Shown: piece by piece, positions 1 to 7,226 of the stretch
Position numbering within the stretch: position 1 is the first letter of the stretch
Layout: every line of letters begins with the position of its first letter
Assembly (NCBI RefSeq): GCF_025466085.1
Contig: NZ_JANLOD010000066.1
Coordinates: 209,614-273,613 of the forward strand
DNA: 64,000 nt
Source: Pseudomonas sp. 14P_8.1_Bac3
Lineage (GTDB): Bacteria; Pseudomonadota; Gammaproteobacteria; Pseudomonadales; Pseudomonadaceae
Direction: 5' to 3'
Position numbers and translations under genes: made by a program
Notes under the pieces: model-generated
What the model saw: only the letters and a program-made list of their open reading frames with translations
Databases searched by the model: none
What the model was told of the DNA's origin: nothing

Positions 1-231
1 CAGCAAATCGCCAGCGAATTTTTCCAAGGCGAATTTGTGCGCTTTTTCTACATCCTGCTCGGCGCGACGGCGGACGTTCTGCAGATCAGCTGCCACACGC
101 AAGGCCTGATCATGGGCGCCAGCCAATTGCTCTTCGAGCACTTGCACGCGAGTCGCCAGTTCATCACCCGAATCCTGGGCAGCCTGATCGGCGTCGAGGT
201 TTTGCGTATCCACTGTCTGTTCGTCAGCCAT
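1..231 (-). CDS. grpE: Nucleotide exchange factor GrpE (partial, N-terminal part)
   Basis: Only the first 77 codons lie in the window; the gene runs off the left edge. The fragment has the acidic N-terminal tail and coiled-coil start typical of GrpE, including the conserved stretch DLQNVRRRAEQDVEKAHKFA. GrpE is the cytoplasmic dimer that releases ADP from DnaK and acts as a thermosensor for the Hsp70 cycle. The start codon at 231 follows an AAAGGAG ribosome site. A sigma-32 promoter lies about 55-80 bases upstream, so heat-shock control is likely. It is divergent from recN. Confidence 0.95.
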   Translation of the reverse strand, partial: MADEQTVDTQNLDADQAAQDSGDELATRVQVLEEQLAGAHDQALRVAADLQNVRRRAEQDVEKAHKFALEKFAGDLL

Positions 232-284
232 AGATTTCTCCTTTCAATTTCGTCCGCGAGCTCAACTCACGCTTCTGTCCCGGT

Positions 285-312
285 ATATGGGGCCGCAAAA
301 ATCAGCTTCAAG
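285..312 (-). promoter_or_regulatory. Sigma-32 (heat-shock) promoter of grpE
   Basis: On the minus strand CTTGAAG (312-306) is followed after 13 bases by CCCCATAT (292-285). This matches the RpoH consensus CTTGAAA-N13-15-CCCCATNT almost perfectly. It lies directly upstream of grpE in the right orientation. Confidence 0.85.
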
Positions 313-431
313 GGCCCCGTATGATTAACCCTACAAAAAACAGCTGCATTGTCATTCCCTGATGCGCTAACGATTTCGTCGGATCAATCCAATCGAGCTA
401 AGCAGGGGCATTGTCAGCCACAAATAAAACA

Positions 432-447
432 CTGTATAAATAACCAG
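432..447. promoter_or_regulatory. LexA-type SOS box upstream of recN
   Basis: CTGTATAAATAACCAG keeps the CTG-N10-CAG frame of the LexA operator (CTGTATATATATACAG) and lies 24 bases before the recN start. recN is a classical SOS gene, so the site is expected here. It is a sequence match only. Confidence 0.75.
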
Positions 448-471
448 ACCTAAAGCCTGGGAGCGGCCTTT

Positions 472-2145
472 ATGCTGGTGCACCTGTCCGTACACAACTA
501 CGCCATCGTCGAACATCTCGATCTCGAACTTGATCGCGGTATGAGTGTGATCACGGGGGAAACCGGCGCCGGCAAGTCGATCATGCTCGATGCCCTCGGC
601 CTCACCCTCGGTGATCGCGCCGACAGTGGCGTGGTCCGCCCAGGCGCCGACAAGGCCGATATCCTGGCCACCTTCGACCTGGTCGACATTCCCGAAGCCA
701 GCGCCTGGCTGGCCGAGCGCGACCTCGAAAATGACGGGCCGTGCATCCTGCGCCGGGTCATTACCGCCGAAGGTCGTTCGCGCGGCTATATCAACGGCAC
801 GCCCTGCCCGCTCGGTGACCTCAAGTCGCTGGGTGAATTGCTGATCGATATCCATAGCCAGCACGAACACCAGTCTTTGCTCAAGACTGACACTCACCGC
901 CGCCTGCTCGACGAATATGCCGGCGCCACTGACCTTGCCCGCCAGGTTCAGCTCGCCGCCCAGCGCTGGCGCCAGACCCGCCAGGAGCTGGAGCGCCTGT
1001 CCAACTCCGGCGACGAGCAGCGCGCCCGTCATCAACTGCTCAGTTATCAGCTCGAAGAACTGGAAAATCTCGGCCTCGGCGAAAACGAACTGGAGCAGCT
1101 GGAACAGGAACACAAGAACCTGACCAACGCTGAAACGTTGTTGGGCATCTGCCGACAAGTAGTCGAGCAATGCAGCGAAAGTGATTCCGGCAATGTCCTG
1201 AACGCCCTGACCGCCAGCCTCAATCGGCTGTCGAGCGTGAACAATTCGATTGGCGCATTGGGCGAAGCCAGCAGCCTGCTGACCAGTGCGCAGATTCAGG
1301 TTGAAGAAGCCGTGGGCGAGCTGAACCGCTTCCTTGATAACTTCGACGCCGACCCCGCGCGCCTGCAATACCTCGAAGAACGCCTCGATGCGATCTACAC
1401 CATGGCGCGCAAGCACCGCATCCAGCCCACCGAAGTGGCCGAGATGCAGCAACGGCTGCTGGATGAAATTGAAACCCTGAATGCCAACGACGAATCGATC
1501 GAACGCCTGAGCGATGAGCTGGCATCTTATGCTCGTCATTATCAGGAGAAGGCTCGAGAGCTTAGCGACCTGCGCCATCAAGCCTCAAGCAGCCTGGCCA
1601 GCGCCGTGGAACAGGAAATCCAGCGCCTGGGCATGCCGGGCGGTCGCTTCACCATCGAATTGCGTCCAAACAGCAGTGATGAACTGCTGCCCAACGGGCT
1701 GGAACAGGTCGAGTTGTTGGTCAGCGCCAACCCCGGCCAGCCACTGAAAGCCTTGGCAAAAGTCGCCTCGGGCGGCGAGCTGTCGCGGATCAGCCTTGCG
1801 ATTCAGGTGATCACCGCGCAGACGTCACGCGTGCCGACCTTGGTGTTCGACGAAGTGGACGTGGGCATTGGCGGTCCGACCGCCGAGATTGTCGGCCAGT
1901 TGCTGCGCCGCCTCGGCGAACGCGGACAAGTGTTGACGGTGACTCACTTGCCGCAAGTGGCAGCGCAAGGGCATCAGCATCTATTTGTGCACAAAGTGCG
2001 TGGTGAGGACGCGACCCACACGGCCGTCTCCAAGCTGAGCAAGAACGATCGTGTCGAAGAAGTCGCGCGAATGCTGGGCGGCATCGACCTGACCAAGGAA
2101 TCCTTGGCTCATGCGAAAAAAATGGTGGTCACCGCAAAAATCTAG
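472..2145 (+). CDS. recN: DNA repair protein RecN
   Basis: This is a 557-residue SMC-like ATPase that acts at DNA double-strand breaks in recombinational repair. The N-terminal head has the Walker A motif GETGAGKS at residues 29-36. A long charged helical coiled coil fills about 150-380. The C-terminal head carries the ABC signature ASGGELSRI near 432 and the Walker B motif LVFDEVD near 460. Length is normal for the family. The ATG at 472 begins MLVHLSVHNYAIVEHLDLEL, the usual RecN start. A LexA-type box lies just upstream. The gene converges on fur across a short hairpin. Confidence 0.97.
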   Translation: MLVHLSVHNYAIVEHLDLELDRGMSVITGETGAGKSIMLDALGLTLGDRADSGVVRPGADKADILATFDLVDIPEASAWLAERDLENDGPCILRRVITAEGRSRGYINGTPCPLGDLKSLGELLIDIHSQHEHQSLLKTDTHRRLLDEYAGATDLARQVQLAAQRWRQTRQELERLSNSGDEQRARHQLLSYQLEELENLGLGENELEQLEQEHKNLTNAETLLGICRQVVEQCSESDSGNVLNALTASLNRLSSVNNSIGALGEASSLLTSAQIQVEEAVGELNRFLDNFDADPARLQYLEERLDAIYTMARKHRIQPTEVAEMQQRLLDEIETLNANDESIERLSDELASYARHYQEKARELSDLRHQASSSLASAVEQEIQRLGMPGGRFTIELRPNSSDELLPNGLEQVELLVSANPGQPLKALAKVASGGELSRISLAIQVITAQTSRVPTLVFDEVDVGIGGPTAEIVGQLLRRLGERGQVLTVTHLPQVAAQGHQHLFVHKVRGEDATHTAVSKLSKNDRVEEVARMLGGIDLTKESLAHAKKMVVTAKI

Positions 2146-2160
2146 GCATCGCAGAAAGCA

Positions 2161-2186
2161 CGAAGGCGACCCTGGGGTCGCCTTCG
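2161..2186. terminator. Shared hairpin between recN and fur
   Basis: The 11-base arms CGAAGGCGACC and GGTCGCCTTCG surround a 4-base loop. The hairpin lies between the convergent recN and fur genes and probably terminates transcription from both sides, although there is no long T-run. Confidence 0.6.
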
Positions 2187-2221
2187 CTCGTTTCGCGAAC
2201 CTGTCAGTTCGCGCGACAGGC

Positions 2222-2626
2222 TTACTTTTTCTTGCGTACGTACAGCACGAGGTTGTGATCAACCATTTCGAAGCCGTACTTGTCGACGATGGCTTTCTGC
2301 AGACGCTCGATTTCTTCGTCGAAGAATTCAATCACTTCACTGGTCTCGACGTTGACCATATGGTCGTGATGCTTGCCGTCGTCCAGCTCGAAGACCGCAT
2401 GGCCTCCGTCGAAGTTGTGCCGCACCACAAGGCCAGCTGCCTCGAACTGAGTCAGAACACGGTAAACCGTGGCCAGACCGACGTCCTCACCAGCCTCCAT
2501 CAGCGCCTTGTAAACATCCTCGGCACTCATGTGGCGTTGCTCGGCGGAATCGAGCATTTGCAGAATCTTGACCCGTGGAAGGGTCACTTTGAGGCCGGCT
2601 TTGCGTAGTTCGCTATTTTCAACCAT
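2222..2626 (-). CDS. fur: Ferric uptake regulator Fur
   Basis: This 134-residue protein is the Fe(II)-dependent repressor that controls siderophore, iron transport and oxidative-stress genes. The N-terminal winged helix includes LATVYRVLTQFEAAGLV. The dimerisation domain has the metal-binding run GKHHDHMVNVET and the tail VDHNLVLYVRKKK. It lacks the CxxC zinc pairs of enterobacterial Fur, as is normal in Pseudomonas. It is divergent from bamE with 97 bases between the starts; the fur-omlA/bamE pairing is conserved in pseudomonads. Confidence 0.98.
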   Translation of the reverse strand: MVENSELRKAGLKVTLPRVKILQMLDSAEQRHMSAEDVYKALMEAGEDVGLATVYRVLTQFEAAGLVVRHNFDGGHAVFELDDGKHHDHMVNVETSEVIEFFDEEIERLQKAIVDKYGFEMVDHNLVLYVRKKK

Positions 2627-2723
2627 GGTCAGCTTTCTCGCGATGCTGCTTCGCAGCTTCTCTTAATGCGGGTATGATCGGCGTTTACGTTGTCCCAGCC
2701 AAGATAGTGGAAGTCGCCCACCG

Positions 2724-3251
2724 ATGCAAAACACCAAGCTCTTGCTAACCAGTTTCACCTTTGTGGGACTGCTCGCACTCGCCGGTTGTTCATTCCCCGG
2801 GGTTTACAAAATCGACATCCAGCAGGGCAATGTCGTCACGCAGGACATGATAGACCAGTTACGCCCGGGAATGACCCGTCGGCAAGTACGGTTTATCATG
2901 GGTAACCCTCTGCTGACCGACACGTTCCATGCCGATCGCTGGGATTACCTGTATAGCCTGCAACCCGGTGGCGGTGAACGCCAACAGGAACGCATTAGCG
3001 TTATCTTCAACCCAAATGACCAGCTTGTCAGCCTTTCCGGTGACTTCATGCCAGGCGTGAGCCGGGACGAAGCCATTCTTGGCAAGGACAGCGGCACCAA
3101 CGTGACCGCTCCTGCCGAGAACGCCGAGAAGCCGAAACCGGAGAAACCGGTCAAGCCAGGTTCGTTGCTGGATCAGATCCAGAAGGACGTGGACGGGGTA
3201 GAAACCGTTCCGGTCCCGACGCCAGAACCCCTGGACACCTCGCCGCAATAA
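2724..3251 (+). CDS. bamE: Outer membrane assembly lipoprotein BamE (OmlA/SmpA)
   Basis: This is a 175-residue lipoprotein of the BAM complex, which folds beta-barrel proteins into the outer membrane. A lipoprotein signal peptide ends in the lipobox LAGC with the acylated Cys at residue 22. The SmpA/OmlA domain covers about 25-105 and includes IRPGMTRRQVRFIMG-like sequence (here LRPGMTRRQVRFIMGNP). A Pro/Lys/Glu-rich low-complexity tail follows, longer than in E. coli and typical of Pseudomonas OmlA. A strong bidirectional terminator follows the gene. Confidence 0.95.
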   Translation: MQNTKLLLTSFTFVGLLALAGCSFPGVYKIDIQQGNVVTQDMIDQLRPGMTRRQVRFIMGNPLLTDTFHADRWDYLYSLQPGGGERQQERISVIFNPNDQLVSLSGDFMPGVSRDEAILGKDSGTNVTAPAENAEKPKPEKPVKPGSLLDQIQKDVDGVETVPVPTPEPLDTSPQ

Positions 3252-3260
3252 TTTGCGACG

Positions 3261-3295
3261 CAATAAAAAACCCGGAATTTCCGGGTTTTTTATTG
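3261..3295. terminator. Bidirectional rho-independent terminator (bamE / rnfH)
   Basis: A near-perfect inverted repeat is built on AAAAAACCCGG and CCGGGTTTTTT, with an A-tract on one side and a T-tract on the other. It can stop transcription from both the converging bamE and rnfH transcripts. Confidence 0.9.
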
Positions 3296-3311
3296 CCTGA
3301 CGTTCAGCGAA

Positions 3312-3626
3312 TCACTGATTCCGGGCTTTCGCCTCGGCAGCTTTGGCAGCGCGAAGCCGGCGGACCTCTTTGGGGTCAGCAAGAAGCGGCCGATAGATCT
3401 CGATACGATCCCCCACCTGAACCTGGCGGACGTCCGGATCGGTGATCACCTTGCCAAATATCCCGACGGGGCACTCGGCCAGATCCAGCTCCGGAAATTC
3501 TTCGCCTATCCCCGAAGCCAGCAAAGCCGCACGCACTGCTGTGCCCGCCGGTATCGATACACGACGAAGCACTTGGCGATCGACCGCGGCATACACCACC
3601 TCAATATCGATCACGACCTCAACCAT
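3312..3626 (-). CDS. rnfH: RnfH family ubiquitin-like protein
   Basis: This small 104-residue protein of the RnfH (UPF0125) family has a beta-grasp, ubiquitin-like fold of uncertain cellular role. I chose the ATG at 3626 (MVEVVIDIEVVYA) because the family starts there; a longer frame upstream is ratA read in another frame. The motif VGDRIEIYRPLLADPKEVRR near the C-terminus is the family hallmark. It overlaps the end of ratA by 8 bases, so the two are translationally linked, as in many gamma-proteobacteria. Confidence 0.92.
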   Translation of the reverse strand: MVEVVIDIEVVYAAVDRQVLRRVSIPAGTAVRAALLASGIGEEFPELDLAECPVGIFGKVITDPDVRQVQVGDRIEIYRPLLADPKEVRRLRAAKAAEAKARNQ

Positions 3627-4053
3627 GCATCTGTTTAGCGCGCTGGCAGAACGCATCGACCAGGGTATTGGCGGCCTGATTGAACAACGGCCCCAAGGTC
3701 GCGCGGACAATCGGACCGGCGTAATCGAATGAAAGGTCCAGGCTGATCTTGCAGGCTTTATCGGTCAGCGCCTTGAATACCCAGATGCCATGCAACTGAG
3801 TGAATGGCCCTTCCTCGAGGTTCATCTCGATCGATTGCCCCGGAACCAGGGTATTGCGCGTCACGAAATGCTGGCTGAGCCCCCCCTTGGCCACACCGAC
3901 GCTCGCGCGCATGTGCTCGGGCGAACTTTCCAGGACTTCGGCCGACGAGCACCACGGCAGAAACTCCGGGTAGCGTGCAACGTCATTGACCAGGTCATAC
4001 AGCGCTTGCGCCGGATACGGCAGCAGAGCCGAACGTTGAATATGTGTCGTCAT
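3619..4053 (-). CDS. ratA: RatA family START/Coq10-like protein
   Basis: This 144-residue protein has a SRPBCC (START-like) fold, also called YfjG or the Coq10 family. E. coli RatA was reported to block 70S ribosome association, while relatives bind ubiquinone, so the function here is uncertain. Family signatures are YPAQALYDLVNDVARYPEFL near the N-terminus and GPLFNQAANTLVDAFCQRA near the C-terminus. The start at 4053 (MTTHIQRSALLPYP) fits the family; an in-frame upstream Met at 4083 does not. It lies 7 bases after the transporter gene and overlaps rnfH. Confidence 0.92.
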   Translation of the reverse strand: MTTHIQRSALLPYPAQALYDLVNDVARYPEFLPWCSSAEVLESSPEHMRASVGVAKGGLSQHFVTRNTLVPGQSIEMNLEEGPFTQLHGIWVFKALTDKACKISLDLSFDYAGPIVRATLGPLFNQAANTLVDAFCQRAKQMHG

Positions 4054-4060
4054 GTAAGCG

Positions 4061-5464
4061 TCACTTCCACAGCTGGGCGGCAAACACTACGAGAATGCCG
4101 ATGGGCGCCACATAGCGCATCAAAAACAGGGACAGCGTGAACAACATGGGGTTGCGGATCGACAACTCGTCGCGCACCGCTTCACGCCCCATCACCCAGC
4201 CCGCAAACACCACGAAACATAAACCACCGAGGGGCAACATGATCCGTGAGGTGAAAAAATCGATCAGGCCAAAGAAGTTCAGGCCGCCGGCGGCACCCCA
4301 CTGATAGAGATGAAACATCCCGCCTTCGTTCACGAAAAATTTGGCGTCCCGCCAGATATTGAAGGAAAACACCGTGCCCAGACCGACGAACCAGCAAGTG
4401 AAGGCTAGCCAGAACGTCACCCAGGCGCGACTGACTTTTGTCCGTTCAACCAGGTAGGCCACCATCGGCTCCAGCAATGAAATCGCTGAACTCCACGCTG
4501 CAATGGCTACCAGCACGAAGAACACGACGCCCATCAACTGACCGAACGCTACGTTACCAAAGGCAAATGGCAGACTGACGAACATCAGGCCAGGGCCTTC
4601 ACTCGGGTTCAGCCCGGCGGCGAACACAATCGGGAACAATGCCAGGCCGGCCACCAGCGAAACAAAGGTATCAAGCAACGCGACGCCGACGACAGTCCCG
4701 GAAATCGAGGAATCCTTCGGCATGTACGCACCGTAGATCATGATCGAGCCTACGCCCACGCTCAAAGAGAAGAACGCGTGCCCCATCGCCGGCAGTAAAC
4801 CGTCCAGCACTTTTTCCGGCTGGAAGTCGAACATGAAATGCACGCCCTTCATGAAATGGCCGGTGGTCATGCTGTAGCCCAGCAGCACCAGAATCATGAC
4901 AAAGAGCAACGGCATCATGATGCGCAAGCTGCGCTCAAGCCCGGCGACGACACCTTTGGCAATCACGATGGCGGACAGCAGCATGAAAATCGTGTGCCAA
5001 AGTGTCAGGCGCCACGGATCGGCGATCACTTTGCCGAAGTACGCACCGACCTGGTCAGGGGTTACGCCCTGAAAATCGCCACGGCCCATGTCGATGATGT
5101 AATCCAGCGACCAGCCGCCAACGACACTGTAGAAAGACAGGATCAACAACGCCGTTATCATTCCGGCGAAGGCGCCCCAGGACCACTTGCCCGAATGCCC
5201 CGCCTCCAGCGCCAACACCTTCAGGGCGTTTGCCGGGCTTTGCCGGGCACGGCGGCCGATCAGGGTTTCAGCCAGCATGACCGGCACACCGATCAGCGCT
5301 ATGCAGGCCAGGAACATCAGCACAAACGCCCCGCCGCCAAAAACCCCGACCATATAGGGGAATTTCCAGATGCTGCCCAGGCCCACGGCCGAACCGGTCG
5401 CCGCGAGTATGAAGACCCAGCGGCTCGCCCAACTGCCGTGGACAGAAACCTTGTCTGTCGACAT
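4061..5464 (-). CDS. Sodium-dependent transporter, NSS/SNF family
   Basis: This 467-residue inner-membrane protein has about 12 hydrophobic segments and should carry out Na+-coupled uptake of an amino acid or related amine. The first helix has the family signature WASRWVFILAATGSAVGLGS followed by WKFPYMVGVFGGGAF, matching the sodium-binding and unwound TM1 region of LeuT-type carriers. The substrate cannot be read from sequence. I placed the start at 5464 (MSTDKVSVHGSW); an in-frame Met at 5515 adds an unlikely tail. ratA and rnfH follow closely on the same strand. Confidence 0.9.
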   Translation of the reverse strand: MSTDKVSVHGSWASRWVFILAATGSAVGLGSIWKFPYMVGVFGGGAFVLMFLACIALIGVPVMLAETLIGRRARQSPANALKVLALEAGHSGKWSWGAFAGMITALLILSFYSVVGGWSLDYIIDMGRGDFQGVTPDQVGAYFGKVIADPWRLTLWHTIFMLLSAIVIAKGVVAGLERSLRIMMPLLFVMILVLLGYSMTTGHFMKGVHFMFDFQPEKVLDGLLPAMGHAFFSLSVGVGSIMIYGAYMPKDSSISGTVVGVALLDTFVSLVAGLALFPIVFAAGLNPSEGPGLMFVSLPFAFGNVAFGQLMGVVFFVLVAIAAWSSAISLLEPMVAYLVERTKVSRAWVTFWLAFTCWFVGLGTVFSFNIWRDAKFFVNEGGMFHLYQWGAAGGLNFFGLIDFFTSRIMLPLGGLCFVVFAGWVMGREAVRDELSIRNPMLFTLSLFLMRYVAPIGILVVFAAQLWK

Positions 5465-5544
5465 CGTTATCACGTCCAAGCATTGAAAAAAGAGCGCGCA
5501 TTGTCCGGGATTCAATCAACCTGCTCAAGCACGCAGCATCACCG

Positions 5545-5573
5545 TAGCCGACTCGCTTGCAACTCCCTATAAT
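5545..5573 (+). promoter_or_regulatory. Probable smpB promoter giving a leaderless transcript
   Basis: A perfect -10 hexamer TATAAT lies at 5568-5573, with a weak -35 (TAGCCG, 5545-5550) 17 bases upstream. Only nine bases separate the -10 box from the smpB ATG at 5583, and no Shine-Dalgarno sequence is visible, so transcription may begin at or next to the start codon. Confidence 0.5.
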
Positions 5574-5582
5574 GCCGCCCCT

Positions 5583-6065
5583 ATGGCTAAACAGAAGAAA
5601 CACCCAACAGGGACCATCGCGCAAAATAAAAAGGCGCGACACGATTACTTCATCGAACATCGGTTCGAGGCTGGTCTGGTCCTGGCCGGCTGGGAAGTAA
5701 AAAGTCTGCGGGCGAGCAAGCTGCAGCTGGTTGACAGTTACGTGCTGCTCAAGGATGGCGAAGCCTGGCTGCTTGGCAGTCACATCACGCCGCTGACGAC
5801 TGCCAGCACCCACGTCATTGCTGACCCGACCCGCACCCGCAAACTGCTGCTCAACCGCCGTGAGCTGGAAAAGCTGGCCGCCGCCGTGCAGCAAAAGGGT
5901 TATGCCTGCGTGTGCCTGTCCTGGTACTGGAGCAAGCACATGGTCAAGTGCGAGATCGCGCTGGGCAAAGGCAAGAAGGAATACGACAAGCGTGATACCG
6001 AACGCGAACGTGACGCCGGTCGCGAGTTGCAGCGTGCGGTGCGCAACAAGGGCAAGGAAGACTAA
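5583..6065 (+). CDS. smpB: SsrA-binding protein SmpB
   Basis: This 160-residue RNA-binding protein carries tmRNA into stalled ribosomes (trans-translation). The OB-fold core is recognisable in AQNKKARHDYFIEHRFEAGL, GWEVKSLRASK and LLLNRRELEKL. The basic C-terminal tail, KKEYDKRDTERERD onward, enters the mRNA channel. Length is normal. Its RNA partner ssrA lies about 10 kb downstream in the same window. It is divergent from the sodium transporter and may be translated from a leaderless mRNA. Confidence 0.97.
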   Translation: MAKQKKHPTGTIAQNKKARHDYFIEHRFEAGLVLAGWEVKSLRASKLQLVDSYVLLKDGEAWLLGSHITPLTTASTHVIADPTRTRKLLLNRRELEKLAAAVQQKGYACVCLSWYWSKHMVKCEIALGKGKKEYDKRDTERERDAGRELQRAVRNKGKED

Positions 6066-6105
6066 TTCGCTCGTCCTGATGGCGCCATCGTCGGAACGCC
6101 GCCCC

Positions 6106-6164
6106 GGAGCAAGCTCGCGCCTACAGGGATATCACGACCCCTGTAGGAGCGAGCTTGCTCGCGA
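6106..6164. repeat. REP doublet (REPIN), GTAGGAGC type
   Basis: Two inverted REP units, GGAGCAAGCTCGCGCCTAC and GTAGGAGCGAGCTTGCTC, face each other across a short spacer between the convergent smpB and lldR genes. It may also act as a terminator. Confidence 0.8.
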
Positions 6165-6196
6165 TAACAATCGCACACCCACCGCAAGACTCCCGG

Positions 6197-6964
6197 CTAC
6201 ATCCCCTTGCGTCGCTCCGCCCGAGCCATGCGCTGCACTTCCTGACGCACCTCTTCCAGCACTTCCTGCACATACAAAATGTGTCGACTGGACACTTCCC
6301 GCGCCTGCTCCGCCCGCCCTTCGATAATCGCCATGTACAACTCCCGGTGCTGGCTGATCAACATGTCGCGCGTCTCGGTGCGTTGCTTGTACATGCCACC
6401 AATGTTGGTCACCACGTTACGCTTGAGCAAATCGAACAGCCCACGAATGGTGTGCAGCAACACGGCGTTATGACTGGCCTCGGCGATGGCCAGGTGAAAT
6501 TTCGCATCCGCCGCGCCCTCTTCCGCCCGGCTCACTTCATCGTGACGCGCGTAGCAATCCTGCAATTCATTGAAGGCTGCCGTCAGCCGTTCGCGATCGA
6601 CATCGGTGGCGCGCAGCGCCGCGTAATAAGCGCAGGACGCTTCCAGTGTGTGGCGAAATTCCAGCAGATCCCGTTGAGCTTCAGGGTTGCTTTCCAGCAG
6701 ATGCAGCAGCGGATCACTGAAGGTCGTGCCCAGCGATTCCACCACATAGTTGCCGCCACCCTGGCGACTGACCAGCAGCCCCTTGGCCGCCAGTTTCTGA
6801 ATCGCTTCGCGCAACGAAGGCCGTGACACGCCGAACTGCTCGGCCAGCGCGCGCTCGGCCGGCAAGCGCTCGCCGGCCTTCAGCGTACCTTCGAGGATCA
6901 TCCCCTCGAGCTGCTCGACAATATCGTCAGACAAACGGCGCTGACGAATTTGATCAAACCCCAT
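6197..6964 (-). CDS. lldR: Lactate-responsive GntR/FadR-family repressor LldR
   Basis: This 255-residue regulator has an N-terminal winged helix (about residues 10-75, with RLPAERALAEQFGVSRPSLR) and a C-terminal FCD ligand domain of about 150 residues. It is divergent from lldP and lies beside the whole lactate cluster. A perfect AATTGGTATTACCAATT palindrome lies between the two starts, so it should be LldR, which represses lactate genes and releases DNA when lactate binds. Effector specificity is inferred from context. Confidence 0.9.
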   Translation of the reverse strand: MGFDQIRQRRLSDDIVEQLEGMILEGTLKAGERLPAERALAEQFGVSRPSLREAIQKLAAKGLLVSRQGGGNYVVESLGTTFSDPLLHLLESNPEAQRDLLEFRHTLEASCAYYAALRATDVDRERLTAAFNELQDCYARHDEVSRAEEGAADAKFHLAIAEASHNAVLLHTIRGLFDLLKRNVVTNIGGMYKQRTETRDMLISQHRELYMAIIEGRAEQAREVSSRHILYVQEVLEEVRQEVQRMARAERRKGM

Positions 6965-7110
6965 AACTCAATTCTCCACGATCCCGACGGCTCGCCGGGC
7001 TCTCTATTCTGGCCTATCGGCGCTGTGCCAGCACCTACCAGACGGCATTTGTTCGAGCGGATCACGCGGGCGCCGCAGCGCTTATTCGACAAAAGTTTTA
7101 GGGCGGCAAA

Positions 7111-7140
7111 TTGACACACCACCTACAAGGCTTTTACCCT
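7111..7140 (+). promoter_or_regulatory. Candidate lldP promoter
   Basis: A perfect -35 hexamer TTGACA (7111-7116) lies ahead of a poor -10 region around 7135-7140 (TACCCT). It sits just upstream of the LldR palindrome, where bound repressor would block RNA polymerase. Confidence 0.4.
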
Positions 7141-7157
7141 AGCGAACAGCGATTGTA

Positions 7158-7174
7158 AATTGGTATTACCAATT
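7158..7174. promoter_or_regulatory. LldR operator palindrome
   Basis: AATTGGTATTACCAATT is a perfect 17-base palindrome centred on 7166. It matches the TNGT-ACNA type of site recognised by FadR-family LldR proteins and lies in the lldR-lldP intergenic region. Confidence 0.85.
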
Positions 7175-7226
7175 ATCCAAGAACGCTGATCAGTGCCTGA
7201 CCAACAACAATTAGGGGCCACCCCAT

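Noticed and set aside
367..1581. Minus-strand open frame of 404 codons opposite recN
   Set aside because: It is the antisense of the highly conserved recN gene, with no ribosome site or family resemblance; long antisense frames are common in GC-rich DNA.
3619..4053. ratA with rnfH as a toxin-antitoxin pair
   Set aside because: Despite the published name, both are conserved housekeeping genes in this order across gamma-proteobacteria and show no sign of a mobile toxin-antitoxin module.
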